This document shows, in pieces, positions 1 through 8,263 of a stretch of 64,000 nucleotides of DNA (positions are counted from its first letter, which is position 1; each line of letters begins with the position of its first letter). The translations under genes were made by a program, and so were the position numbers. The notes beneath the pieces are model-generated. The model searched no databases and was not told where the DNA came from. It was given only the letters and a program-made list of their open reading frames with translations. The DNA is taken from contig NZ_FWEX01000006.1 in NCBI RefSeq assembly GCF_900170025.1, forward strand, positions 3,091,839 to 3,155,838, given 5' to 3'. The DNA is from Nitrospira sp. ND1 (GTDB lineage: Bacteria > Nitrospirota > Nitrospiria > Nitrospirales > Nitrospiraceae).

Positions 1-1347
1 GATCCTGGTCTCCGCACCGGCTGTAAAGTGGCGGTTGTGGATGCGACCGGGAAATTGCTGGACACGGCGACGATCTACCCGCATCAACCGCGTAACGATT
101 GGCAGGGGGCCTTGGCGACGATCACCCAGTTGGTGCTTCGGCACGGTGTCGAATTGATTTCCATCGGCAATGGTACCGCAAGCCGGGAGACCGACAAATT
201 TGCCGCCGAAGTCGTCAAGCTGGTGGCGGAGCAGAAACCGGAACAGAAACTGGCGAAGATTGTGGTAAGTGAAGCCGGCGCCTCCGTCTATTCGGCCTCG
301 GCCTTTGCCGCCGCGGAGTTTCCAGCGCTGGATGTGAGTCTACGCGGCGCCGTGTCGATTGCCAGACGGTTGCAGGATCCGTTGGCCGAACTGGTCAAGA
401 TCGATCCCAAATCAATCGGCGTGGGCCAGTACCAACACGATGTCAATCAGCGTGCCCTGGCGCGATCGCTCGATGCGACGGTCGAAGACTGCGTGAATGC
501 GGTGGGTGTGGACGTGAATACCGCGTCGGCTCCGTTGCTGGCGAGGGTATCCGGCTTGAATCGCGTGCTGGCGCAAAACCTCGTGGAGTACCGTGACACC
601 CACGGTCGGTTCCAGAACCGGCACATGATCCTCAAGGTACCGCGCCTCGGCGAAAAAACATTCGAGCAGGCGGCCGGCTTCTTGCGCATCAACGACGGCG
701 ACAACCCGTTGGATCGTTCCGCCGTCCACCCGGAAGCCTACCCGGTGGTCGAGCGCATGCTGGCGCGGTTGAATAAAGGCATTGCCGAGGTCATGGGCAA
801 ACCGGCCGCGTTGAAGGAACTCTCGCCGGCGGAATTCACCGACGAGACCTTCGGTCTGCCGACGGTGCGCGATATCCTCACGGAGCTGGAAAAACCAGGC
901 CGTGATCCGCGTCCGGAGTTCAAGACGGCCACTTTCCGGGACGGCGTCGAGTCGCTTGCCGATCTGCAAGCCGGGATGGTGCTCGAAGGAGTCGTGACCA
1001 ACGTCGCGGCCTTCGGCGCATTCGTCGATATCGGCGTGCATCAGGACGGCCTCGTGCATGTGTCTGCGCTGGCGAACAAGTTCGTCAAAGATCCGCATGA
1101 AGTCGTGAAACCGGGCCAGATCGTGAAGGTGAAGGTGCTGGCCGTCGATGTACCGCGACAGCGGATTTCGCTGACCATGCGCATGGAGGATGCCGCGACG
1201 CCGGCCTCACAGCCTGATCCCCGTGCCGGAGGGCCGCGTGACACGCGCGACCGACGCCCCGCCGATCAGCAGCGGGGTGGATCCCGTGAGCCTCAGCCCA
1301 TCGGGGCATTTGCACTGGCCCTGGCCCGCGCCAAGGAGAAAAAGTAG
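1..1347 (+). CDS. tex: Tex-family transcription accessory protein, 5' end outside window
   Basis: The reading frame is open from base 1, so only the C-terminal 448 residues are seen. It begins in the YqgF/RNase H-like domain with [14 protein letters not shown], the hallmark of Tex/Spt6-like proteins. A helix-hairpin-helix segment follows at about residues 165-205 ([16 protein letters not shown]), and an S1 RNA-binding domain lies at about 325-395 ([21 protein letters not shown]). The last 50 residues are a low-complexity R/D/P/Q tail. Tex is a cytoplasmic nucleic-acid-binding protein implicated in transcription and tolerance of stalled complexes. The gene ends at a TAG and the next gene is convergent. 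The family call is secure; nothing can be said about the start or promoter. Confidence 0.95.
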   Translation, partial: DPGLRTGCKVAVVDATGKLLDTATIYPHQPRNDWQGALATITQLVLRHGVELISIGNGTASRETDKFAAEVVKLVAEQKPEQKLAKIVVSEAGASVYSASAFAAAEFPALDVSLRGAVSIARRLQDPLAELVKIDPKSIGVGQYQHDVNQRALARSLDATVEDCVNAVGVDVNTASAPLLARVSGLNRVLAQNLVEYRDTHGRFQNRHMILKVPRLGEKTFEQAAGFLRINDGDNPLDRSAVHPEAYPVVERMLARLNKGIAEVMGKPAALKELSPAEFTDETFGLPTVRDILTELEKPGRDPRPEFKTATFRDGVESLADLQAGMVLEGVVTNVAAFGAFVDIGVHQDGLVHVSALANKFVKDPHEVVKPGQIVKVKVLAVDVPRQRISLTMRMEDAATPASQPDPRAGGPRDTRDRRPADQQRGGSREPQPIGAFALALARAKEKK

Positions 1348-1385
1348 CGAGCGGCCTGCTCGCCTCCGGCGCGCTGGTGAGTGGC

Positions 1386-1988
1386 TCAGGGAGTGACCTT
1401 GAAGAAATTCCCGCCTTTGGCCTGCTCGTCGTCGCTGCCCCAAGCAATCTGCTTATCCAGTCGCTTGAGGAGCGGCACATGCTTGGAACAGTGGATGTAG
1501 GCTTCTTCCACGCCGATGAGGACCCACGCCTTGGGGTGGCGCCCGCCCTTGATGTGAGCGGCTTCGGCGATGCGCGCCGGAAGCTGGGAGAGGCTCTCCG
1601 TTTCGCTCGGGTTGAGTACACGCGCGGTTCCATTGACGTGGAGCCCGACCGTGCTCTGATAGAAGTCGGGAAACATCAACCCGATGTGCGGATTCTCCAG
1701 AATGTTCCCCAGACTCGCCAGCACCCCGTTACCCCGGTATTCCGGGTAGACCAGCGTCTTCTCGTCGAGCACCTGCACGAATCCCGGTTCGCCGGCTCGA
1801 AAGGAACAATCACACGCACCCTTCCCGTCGGCGGTGGCAATGAAGACCATGTCCATCCGTGCGATGAACTGTTGCATCTGTGGATTCAGGTGGGGCAGGG
1901 TTTGGTGGGCATAAAATGCTGCCGCGCGAGCCGAGGTGCCGAATCGCTCTTGTGCGCGCTGTTCGCCTGATGATCCCGGCCTGGTCAT
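1386..1988 (-). CDS. Pyridoxamine 5'-phosphate oxidase-like flavin-binding protein
   Basis: The product is about 200 residues and matches the PNPOx-like split-barrel superfamily. MVFIATADGKGACDCSFRAG resembles the first strands of the flavin-binding barrel, followed by LVYPEYRGNG and NPHIGLMFPDF, typical of the pyridoxamine-phosphate-oxidase-like proteins that reduce or bind FMN or F420. I chose the ATG at 1988 because AAGGAG lies 8 bases upstream; a longer reading frame to 2051 has no ribosome binding site. It is last in the minus-strand series after the response regulator, 112 bp downstream of it. Substrate is unknown; the family includes stress-related oxidoreductases and heme-utilisation-like proteins, so no specific role is claimed. 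Confidence 0.8.
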   Translation of the reverse strand: MTRPGSSGEQRAQERFGTSARAAAFYAHQTLPHLNPQMQQFIARMDMVFIATADGKGACDCSFRAGEPGFVQVLDEKTLVYPEYRGNGVLASLGNILENPHIGLMFPDFYQSTVGLHVNGTARVLNPSETESLSQLPARIAEAAHIKGGRHPKAWVLIGVEEAYIHCSKHVPLLKRLDKQIAWGSDDEQAKGGNFFKVTP

Positions 1989-2100
1989 ATCGAACGCTCC
2001 TTGTGGAAGATGTCTAAGACGGTGCTGCAGAGGTGATTGTCCCTCATGCACGCTGGCGCTGTCGATGAGTGTTGTCGTGGAGAAGTGTACAAAGACCCGC

Positions 2101-3459
2101 TTAGCCCCCGCCTGCGTACTTCTTCAGTTTTGCCAACAGCGTTTTGTAGTCGACCCGGAGGGTTTGGGCGGCTTTGGTTTTGTTGCCGCCGCTGGATTCC
2201 AGCACCAGTTGAATATGCAGGCGTTCGATCTCGTCGAGGGGCAGGTGCGACCGGTCGTCGGGTGATGATGCCGATGCCGCCCGAGGGAGCACCTGCAGGA
2301 CTTCTTCGCTGGTGATCGGTCCGGAGTTCGGACTCATCAGGACAATGCGTTCGATCACATTGCGAAGTTCGCGCACGTTTCCAGGCCAGCGGTAGGTCGC
2401 CAGGTGTGCGAGGGCTTCCGGGCTGAGCGTTCTCGTTGCGGTGCCCGGGATGCGAAGGTGGTGCAGAATATGATCGGCCAGCACGGCAAGATCCTCCGGT
2501 CGTTCGCGCAACGGCGACACATGCAGCGTCACCGTGTTGATACGATACAGGAGATCGTCTCGAAACCGGCCTTGCAGCACGAGTTCCTGGATGTCCCGAT
2601 TCGTGGCGCAGATGATCCGGACATCGGCCCGGAGTGTGCGCGTACTGCCGACAGGACGGTATTCCTTCCGGTCGAGAAAGCGCAGCAGGCTGACCTGCAT
2701 CGGTCCCGGCATTTCGCCGATCTCGTCGAGAAACAACGAGCCGCCTTCGGCGGCGGCGATCAGTCCGGGTTTCGCCTGGGCGGCGCCGGTAAACGCCCCT
2801 TTCTCGTAACCGAATAACTCGCTCTCCAGCAACTCTCGACTCACCGCTCCGCAATTGACGGCGATGAAGGGTCCGCCGGCCCGACGGCTGTGCGCGTGCA
2901 GCAGCCGCGCGACCACGTCTTTCCCGGAACCGGTTTCCCCCTGAATCAGCACCGGGGCCTGCGACGGCGCCACTTGCGCGATCTGTGTCTTCACCGTCCG
3001 CCAGGCCTGGCTGGTCCCCTCGACGATCGCGTCCTGGCGATACCCGCCGTGCCGCGCCGCCAGATTCTCGCGGCGAAGTTCCCGCACCGTGCGAAGTCTT
3101 GCGAGAGCGGCCTTCACGGCCGCGCCGTCGAACGGGGTGTCCTTGATGAGGAAATCCCACGCGCCGTCTTTCATCGCAGCCACGGCGTCTTTGACGTCGC
3201 CATGGCCGGTCAGGACGATCACATCGACGTCCGGTTGATGCTCCTTCACCCAGCGCAAGATCGCCCGGCCGTCGAGACCGGGCATGCGGAGATCGGTGAT
3301 GACGCAGTCGAAGGAGGCCGTACGGAGTCGATCGAGGCCTTCCTGCCCGCCACCCGCCGTCTGCGTGTCGCAGCCTTCCTCGCGGAGCGCCTGTTCCACG
3401 ACGAGACGGACAAATTCTTCGTCGTCGACAATGAGGGCGCGCATGTGTTCCATGGTCAT
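2101..3459 (-). CDS. NtrC-type sigma-54-dependent response regulator
   Basis: The 452-residue protein has a receiver domain (acidic pair D12/D13, phosphoacceptor D56 in ITDLRMPG, T84, K106), a sigma-54 AAA+ domain with Walker A GETGSGK at 174-180, the sigma-54 contact loop GAFTGA at 221-226 and Walker B LFLDEIG at 242-248, and a Fis-type helix-turn-helix at the C-terminus (GGNKTKAAQTLRVDYKTLL). It should activate sigma-54 promoters after phosphorylation. The ATG at 3459 is 4 bases after the stop of the kinase gene, so the pair is translationally coupled; the longer frame to 3588 would lie inside the kinase gene and has no family match. No target promoter is obvious, but the position downstream of the oxyanion cluster suggests that it could control it. 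Confidence 0.93.
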   Translation of the reverse strand: MTMEHMRALIVDDEEFVRLVVEQALREEGCDTQTAGGGQEGLDRLRTASFDCVITDLRMPGLDGRAILRWVKEHQPDVDVIVLTGHGDVKDAVAAMKDGAWDFLIKDTPFDGAAVKAALARLRTVRELRRENLAARHGGYRQDAIVEGTSQAWRTVKTQIAQVAPSQAPVLIQGETGSGKDVVARLLHAHSRRAGGPFIAVNCGAVSRELLESELFGYEKGAFTGAAQAKPGLIAAAEGGSLFLDEIGEMPGPMQVSLLRFLDRKEYRPVGSTRTLRADVRIICATNRDIQELVLQGRFRDDLLYRINTVTLHVSPLRERPEDLAVLADHILHHLRIPGTATRTLSPEALAHLATYRWPGNVRELRNVIERIVLMSPNSGPITSEEVLQVLPRAASASSPDDRSHLPLDEIERLHIQLVLESSGGNKTKAAQTLRVDYKTLLAKLKKYAGGG

Positions 3460-3463
3460 GAGG

Positions 3464-5050
3464 TCACGCTGAAGCAGGATGAGGTGAAGAGGATGGCCGG
3501 TCGACGACGGATTCGGCGCGCTCCGGAAAGGCCAGATAGAATTTACTGCCCGCTCCGGGAGCGGATTCCACCCAGACCCGGCCGTCATGTTTGTCCATGA
3601 CGAGTTTCACGATCGCGAGGCCCACGCCCGTGCCCTCGTATTCCTGTGGGCTGTGGAGCCGCTCGAAGAGCCCGAAGATCTTGTCGTAGTGAGACGGGTC
3701 GAAGCCGATCCCGTTATCCTGAACCCACAGGATGCGTTCGTGTTCCATCCGGGTGCCGCCGATGGTGATGGTCGGCGGTGAGGCGTGGCGGGAGAACTTC
3801 GCTGCATTGTCGAGGAGGTTCGCGATCGCTTGACGGATGCTCACCGGTTCACCGTAGAGATCGGCAAACGGCAAGGCGACCTGGATTTTCGGCTTCGGGC
3901 CCTGGAGTCCGTTGAAGCGGTCGGTGAGGAGGGTGGTGATCATTTCCAACACATTGAAGCGCTGACGAGGCAGGTCCTGTTGCTCCAGGCGGGAATATTT
4001 GAGCAGCGCGTCGATCATATGGGTGAGGCGCAGCGCGGAGCGGCGAATCACATCGATCTGGTGCCGGGTCTGCGCGTCGCCGCCGTCGGCGAATTGTTTT
4101 TCCAGCAGGGAGGAGAACCCTTCGATCTCCCTCAACGGACCTTTGAGGTCATGCGCGACGGAATAGGTAAACGCTTCAAGTTCTTTGGTCTTCCGGGCGG
4201 TCGCGGCGGTCTGTTCGCGCAGGCTGGTGACCATGGATGAGAGAGAGGCGGCCAAGGTGCCGACTTCGTCACGGCCGGGCCAGGATTCGAATTGCGCGGT
4301 CAGGTCGTGGTGAGCGACACGGTCGGCCGTGACGGAGAGACGTTGGAGCGGCTTGGCGATCTGCCGATTGACGGAGACATAGATGACGGTGATCACCAGA
4401 CCGAGCACGGCGACCAGGCTTAACGCAATCAGCCGCGCCTGTTGGAGCAACAGATCGCCTTCCACTTTCATTTCCACATCGATATCCCGATGGGCGGCGA
4501 CCAGTTGGTCGAGATTGTTCATCAGTTCCACGATGAGGCCGTCGGTCTTCGCGACCGGTGAGGGTGCCACGCCGGCGCGCTGAGGTCCGGTGAGCGCGGT
4601 CTGCCACAAGGCGGACAGCTCCTGGAGGATCAGATCGATCCGGGCGATGGCGCGATCTTCCTGGTCGGCGAGATCCATGCGTTGATGCTGGGTCAGCATG
4701 CCCAGGAGAATCGGGTGGGTGCGGGCCGCATGGGTGGAACGATACAGGTCGAGGGAACTGCGGATCTGTTCGGCGTGGCGGCTGAGCCGGGCAAGGGTGT
4801 CGGCCGCATCGGCCTTCGTGATCTGCTCCAGAAACAGATGCAGCGTGAGGTTCATTTCATAGGCTGAACGTTGCATGGTGGCCGCGGTCACGATGGCGGG
4901 GACCGTAATGCGTTTGTGGCGGTCCACATAGCTGTTGATGCGACTGAGGTACACGAGCAGCGCTGTGAGGCTCAAGGCCAGCAGGCTGAGGATGACTCCG
5001 AAGGAGATGAAGAATTTTTGTCCGATCGAGCGGTCGTGGAGCCAGCGCAT
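3464..5050 (-). CDS. Membrane sensor histidine kinase with HAMP domain
   Basis: The 528-residue protein starts at the ATG at 5050, preceded by GAGG; the longer frame upstream has no kinase homology. TM1 is about residues 13-35, then a roughly 170-residue mostly helical periplasmic sensor region, TM2 about 207-227, and HAMP about 228-280. The dimerisation/phosphoacceptor motif YSVAHDLKGPLRE places the phosphorylated His at 300. The ATPase part has an N box (NLLDNAAKFS), G1 (VQDNGIGFD) and G2 (GTGVGLAIVK). It is the cognate kinase of the adjacent sigma-54 regulator, whose start lies 4 bases beyond its stop. The ligand is unknown. The gene follows the interrupted sulfate-binding-protein gene on the same strand. 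Confidence 0.93.
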   Translation of the reverse strand: MRWLHDRSIGQKFFISFGVILSLLALSLTALLVYLSRINSYVDRHKRITVPAIVTAATMQRSAYEMNLTLHLFLEQITKADAADTLARLSRHAEQIRSSLDLYRSTHAARTHPILLGMLTQHQRMDLADQEDRAIARIDLILQELSALWQTALTGPQRAGVAPSPVAKTDGLIVELMNNLDQLVAAHRDIDVEMKVEGDLLLQQARLIALSLVAVLGLVITVIYVSVNRQIAKPLQRLSVTADRVAHHDLTAQFESWPGRDEVGTLAASLSSMVTSLREQTAATARKTKELEAFTYSVAHDLKGPLREIEGFSSLLEKQFADGGDAQTRHQIDVIRRSALRLTHMIDALLKYSRLEQQDLPRQRFNVLEMITTLLTDRFNGLQGPKPKIQVALPFADLYGEPVSIRQAIANLLDNAAKFSRHASPPTITIGGTRMEHERILWVQDNGIGFDPSHYDKIFGLFERLHSPQEYEGTGVGLAIVKLVMDKHDGRVWVESAPGAGSKFYLAFPERAESVVDRPSSSPHPASA

Positions 5051-5273
5051 GCAGGCCTCGTGGTGAGGGCCTACGGTATCACAGTGACTGGTGTGGTGCC
5101 AGTAAGGTTCATGCCGAATAGGCGGCCACGGACGGCATCGCCTTCCGTGTATGTCCGCCAATGAACCGCTGTTCGAAAGACTTGCCTCCGAGACGGGCGG
5201 GAAGATGGCGTGGCCCGCTTCTACACAGGTGCATGCGCGCGCCACGCGTTTCGAATAGTTGGACAATCCGCGG

Positions 5274-6299
5274 CTATCGTGTTTCCTCCACCGCTTTCGT
5301 CCAGGCTCCTTGCGGACTGAACTGTGCGGCGAAGACCCGATCCCATCCTCCGAGATCTTCGATCGTAAATACATGCGGTGGATGGAGAAAGGCAGATGCA
5401 GAGGCCCTGGCGACGGCCTCGTTCGCCGGCCGGAAACCGAATTCCACAAAGGCCTGTTGGGCTTCTTCCCCGTTGAGGAACGAGACGAAGGCATCGGCCA
5501 GATCCCGCACATGGTGCTGGTCGGCGTTTCGATCGATCACCGCGATAGGGTTTTCGACCACGACTGTTTCGGCCGGAAAGATCAACTCGTAAGGACGGCC
5601 TTGTTTGATCCGCGGCAGTAATTCGTTTTCATAGGTCACAATGACATCGCCCACGCCGCGCTCAAACGTCGTCACCGATTCGCGCCCGCTCTTGTCCATG
5701 ACCTTGACGTGTCGTTGCACGCACCTGACAAGATCGACGGCATGCTGATCCAGCGCGGGGCCGGCGAGACCCTGTTGTTTCCCGTGATTGAGGCCGGCTC
5801 CGTAGATCGCGATGACATCTCACATCGCACCGCCGGATGTTTTCGGGCTCGGATAGAGGACTTCGACGCCTGACTGGGTGAGGTCTTCCCAGCCTTGGAT
5901 GGCCTTGGGGTTTCCTTTGCGGACACCCAGTGCGACGATTGATGTCGTCACGATGCCTTTCTGGGCACCTTGCTTCCAGTCATGCATCACAAGGCCGGCC
6001 TTCACCAACTGCTGCAGGTCACTCTCCAACGACAGGGCGGCGATGTCCGCATCGAGCCCTCCGACGACGGCTCGTGCCTGCGCACCGGACGCGGCAAATG
6101 AACTCCGGACCTGAATGGTCTCTCCTGTCTTCTGCTTCCACTGCCGGACAAAGGCGGAAATGATTCGCTTTTCGTAGGCCTCCTTCGGCACGCTGTAGGC
6201 TGCGAGCAGGAGCTCTCGGGTCTCGGCGCCGGCGATCGCCGGTAGGATTGCGAACAATGATACAAGTGCCGTGAGGCCGGTGAGGGGCTTGATGTTCAT
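5274..6299 (-). pseudogene. Sulfate/thiosulfate ABC-type binding protein, interrupted by one in-frame TGA
   Basis: Conceptual translation from the ATG at 6299 (GGAG 11 bases upstream) gives a signal peptide ending near AIAGA, then ELLLAAYSVPKEAYEKR and GGLDADIAALSLESDL, typical of the Sbp/CysP family, and PSPKTSGGAM. Codon 160 (5820-5822) is TGA, and the same frame continues without any shift as DVIAIYGAGL, then TTFERGVGDVIVTYENE and the family C-terminus to 5274. Family members usually have Trp right after this KTSGGA(R/M), so one TGG-to-TGA change explains it. The total length of about 340 codons is normal. Either the gene is recently dead, the base is a sequencing error, or the stop is read through. 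It lies between the DUF2325 gene and the kinase on the same strand. Confidence 0.85.
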
Positions 6300-6341
6300 G
6301 TTGATAATCACTCCAGTGATCCGTACAAAATCAGTTGCTGA

Positions 6342-6644
6342 CTACTTCCTGTCGAGCCAGTGCATCAGGTCGAGCGGCCGGTCACCGGCCGCCCGGACTT
6401 GGCGCCCCCGTTTCTGGAAAAAGACGGGAAGGCCGCGGCGTGACGCTTCGGTCCGGACCTTCCTCGCCAACGTATGGTTCACGCGATCCAGCACCAGCAC
6501 CACGGCTTCCGTATCCTTGGGAATCGACCTCATTAAATCCCTGGTTTTGCGTCCACTCCAATGTTCGACACATCCGTGGCCGCCGGCGTAAGCCCGTTCT
6601 GTGATGGCACTGACCGAATCGCCGCCGACGACCAGGATTGCCAT
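6342..6644 (-). CDS. DUF2325 domain protein
   Basis: This 100-residue cytoplasmic protein begins MAILVVGGDSVSAITERAY, followed by GHGCVEHWSGRK, EAVVLVLDRVNHTLARKV and a short C-terminus. These match the DUF2325 pattern: a beta strand ending in GG, a conserved His-containing turn, and a D.V.H motif. The ATG at 6644 is preceded by AAAGGA. It lies between the ModA-like/lipoprotein pair and the interrupted sulfate-binding-protein gene, all on one strand with short gaps. DUF2325 proteins have no established biochemical function. Small forms are found next to anion and metal transport genes, which fits here, but that is context only. Confidence 0.8.
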   Translation of the reverse strand: MAILVVGGDSVSAITERAYAGGHGCVEHWSGRKTRDLMRSIPKDTEAVVLVLDRVNHTLARKVRTEASRRGLPVFFQKRGRQVRAAGDRPLDLMHWLDRK

Positions 6645-6674
6645 GGGGTGTCCTTTCTCTCATGCCGGATGGCA

Positions 6675-7406
6675 CTAGGGTTGTGAATGCTTCTCGCTTC
6701 CGCGTTCCAGCCCTGGCTGTACAGGCATGGACGACAGCGCCTCTCGATAGCGGATCTGGAGCTCTTCCCGTTGATCGGGGGCGAAGAGGCGGCTGCCTGA
6801 ACTGACCTTGACCAGAAATTCCTCCGGCTCGAATGTCACATCGTGCGCGGCAGATGCTTCCGGAATATTCGGCAGTTGCCGATCGTATTTGCTGATATCG
6901 GGACCGGGGCTGTGCCGGTCATGTACCCCGCTGATGGTGAGGTGCAGGATGGGACCTCTGATGGAGATCCAGCCGGTCGTCGTTTCTTCATCCCCCTGGT
7001 CCGTGGCCTGGCTCAGGTGGAAGTACACCCTCTCCGTCGGGCCGGCCTGTGCGAGGCCCTTCGCGAGAGGCGGCGCCAAGACGGTAATTTCTTCGTTCCG
7101 GAAGGCCCTCGTGCGATCCGCTTCCCCGACAAACAACCGATGAATGACGTTTCGCCGCTCCCATGCGCGGACCCCACGGAGCAGGGTTCCGACCTCGGTT
7201 GCCGTCACTGCGGCGGGATGCGCATTGGCCGTCGAGTCCGGATCCTGTTCCACTCGCACCTCGCTCAGACCCGACTGATAGATGGTCTTCGGCGGCGTGA
7301 CCGGTCTGCCGGCGCAACCGGTGACCAAGGTCAGTCCGATGAGGGCGAGCATCACCCGTTTCGACAAAGGATGTGCCTGCTGTGCTGTGTTCCGGATGCC
7401 GTTCAT
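6675..7406 (-). CDS. Lipoprotein of an unnamed family, paired with a ModA-like binding protein
   Basis: The 243-residue product has a signal peptide ending in a lipobox, LTLVTG before Cys31, so it should be membrane-anchored. The body contains FRNEEITVLAPPLAKGLAQ and GPTERVYFHLS. The lipoprotein at 12,167-12,817 has the equivalent motifs FREDEVEVLAPHLATALQK and GPEERVQFEV, so the two are paralogues. The ATG at 7406 overlaps the stop of the ModA-like gene (ATGA) and is preceded by a perfect AGGAGG. I do not recognise a named domain. Its constant pairing with a binding protein and a porin suggests a periplasmic or outer-membrane accessory part of an anion uptake route, which is inference. Confidence 0.75.
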   Translation of the reverse strand: MNGIRNTAQQAHPLSKRVMLALIGLTLVTGCAGRPVTPPKTIYQSGLSEVRVEQDPDSTANAHPAAVTATEVGTLLRGVRAWERRNVIHRLFVGEADRTRAFRNEEITVLAPPLAKGLAQAGPTERVYFHLSQATDQGDEETTTGWISIRGPILHLTISGVHDRHSPGPDISKYDRQLPNIPEASAAHDVTFEPEEFLVKVSSGSRLFAPDQREELQIRYREALSSMPVQPGLERGSEKHSQP

Positions 7407-8227
7407 GGTTTCACCTCCTGCCGCTGAACGAGACCGACGTCTCCCGTGACACGATCGAATCCGTATTCCTGAAAAAGGGCTTGGGTCTGGGGCGCGAGCA
7501 AGAACTCGATGAAGTCGCCTGCGCCGGAAACGTTCTTCGCCGTCCATACGGCTGCGACGCCGTAGCGGACCGGCGTGTGGGATTCGACTGGGGCCGTATC
7601 AAGGATACGAACCTTGTCGTTAGAGGCGGCATCGGTGCGATACACCACGCCGACTTCGGCTTCGCCTTTGGCCACGAGATCGAGCACCGCGCGCGAGTGC
7701 TCGCCGAAGACGTATTGGGACTTCAGTTTGGGTTCGAGTTTGCTGTACTTCAAAAACTGAGCGGCGACTTTTCCCACCGATGACGTCTTGGGATCGCCGA
7801 TCGCAATTCGCCGGACGGGCACGGTTTCGAGGTCATGGATCGTCCGCACCGGAGCCGGAAGCGCGGCCCCGGTGATCAGGACCAGCGAGGTGCCGGCGAA
7901 GGCGCGTTTGGTGCCTTGAATGATCAGCCCCTTCGTTTCGAGCTGATCGATTTCGTCAAAGAGCGACGGTAGGAAAATGTCGACCGGCGCGCCCTCTTCG
8001 ATCTGCTTGCGGAGGCTTTGTGAGGGGCCGTAGATGACCCGCACGTTGATGGCAGGGTGCTCGGCCTCAAATCGTGGCAGCACTTTTCTGAGCGCGTCTT
8101 TTAAGCTGTTGGCGGCGGCAATGGTCAATGTCTCCGGCTGGGCCTGCGCCGACGGCACCACTCCGGTGATGCCGATCAGCATACTGAAGAAGAGCCAGAT
8201 GCCGAAGAATGTGTTTCGTCGTGTCAT
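7403..8227 (-). CDS. ModA-family molybdate/oxyanion periplasmic binding protein
   Basis: The 274-residue protein has a signal peptide (cleavage near PSAQA) followed by ETLTIAAANSLKDALRKVLP, the ModA N-terminal signature. YGPSQSLRKQIEEGAPVDIF corresponds to the second anion-binding loop, and GEAEVGVVYRTDA to the C-lobe motif of ModA. In ModA the Ser of AAxS and the Ser of the S-S/Q-S loop contact the oxyanion, and both positions are present. It is coupled to the downstream lipoprotein by a 4-base overlap and lies 36 bp after the porin. No permease or ATPase gene is on this strand; the ModBC pair at 16.1-17.9 kb may serve it. Molybdate, tungstate or another tetrahedral anion are possible ligands. 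Confidence 0.87.
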   Translation of the reverse strand: MTRRNTFFGIWLFFSMLIGITGVVPSAQAQPETLTIAAANSLKDALRKVLPRFEAEHPAINVRVIYGPSQSLRKQIEEGAPVDIFLPSLFDEIDQLETKGLIIQGTKRAFAGTSLVLITGAALPAPVRTIHDLETVPVRRIAIGDPKTSSVGKVAAQFLKYSKLEPKLKSQYVFGEHSRAVLDLVAKGEAEVGVVYRTDAASNDKVRILDTAPVESHTPVRYGVAAVWTAKNVSGAGDFIEFLLAPQTQALFQEYGFDRVTGDVGLVQRQEVKP

Positions 8228-8263
8228 GATCGTCCTCCCGTGACTGTCGCGTGTTCAGGTTGT

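Noticed and set aside
1349-1366. GCGAGC-GGCCT-GCTCGC hairpin after tex as an intrinsic terminator
   Set aside because: The stem is short and no run of T residues follows.
5820-5822. TGA read as selenocysteine
   Set aside because: The family position is normally Trp rather than Cys, and no stem-loop resembling a bacterial SECIS follows.
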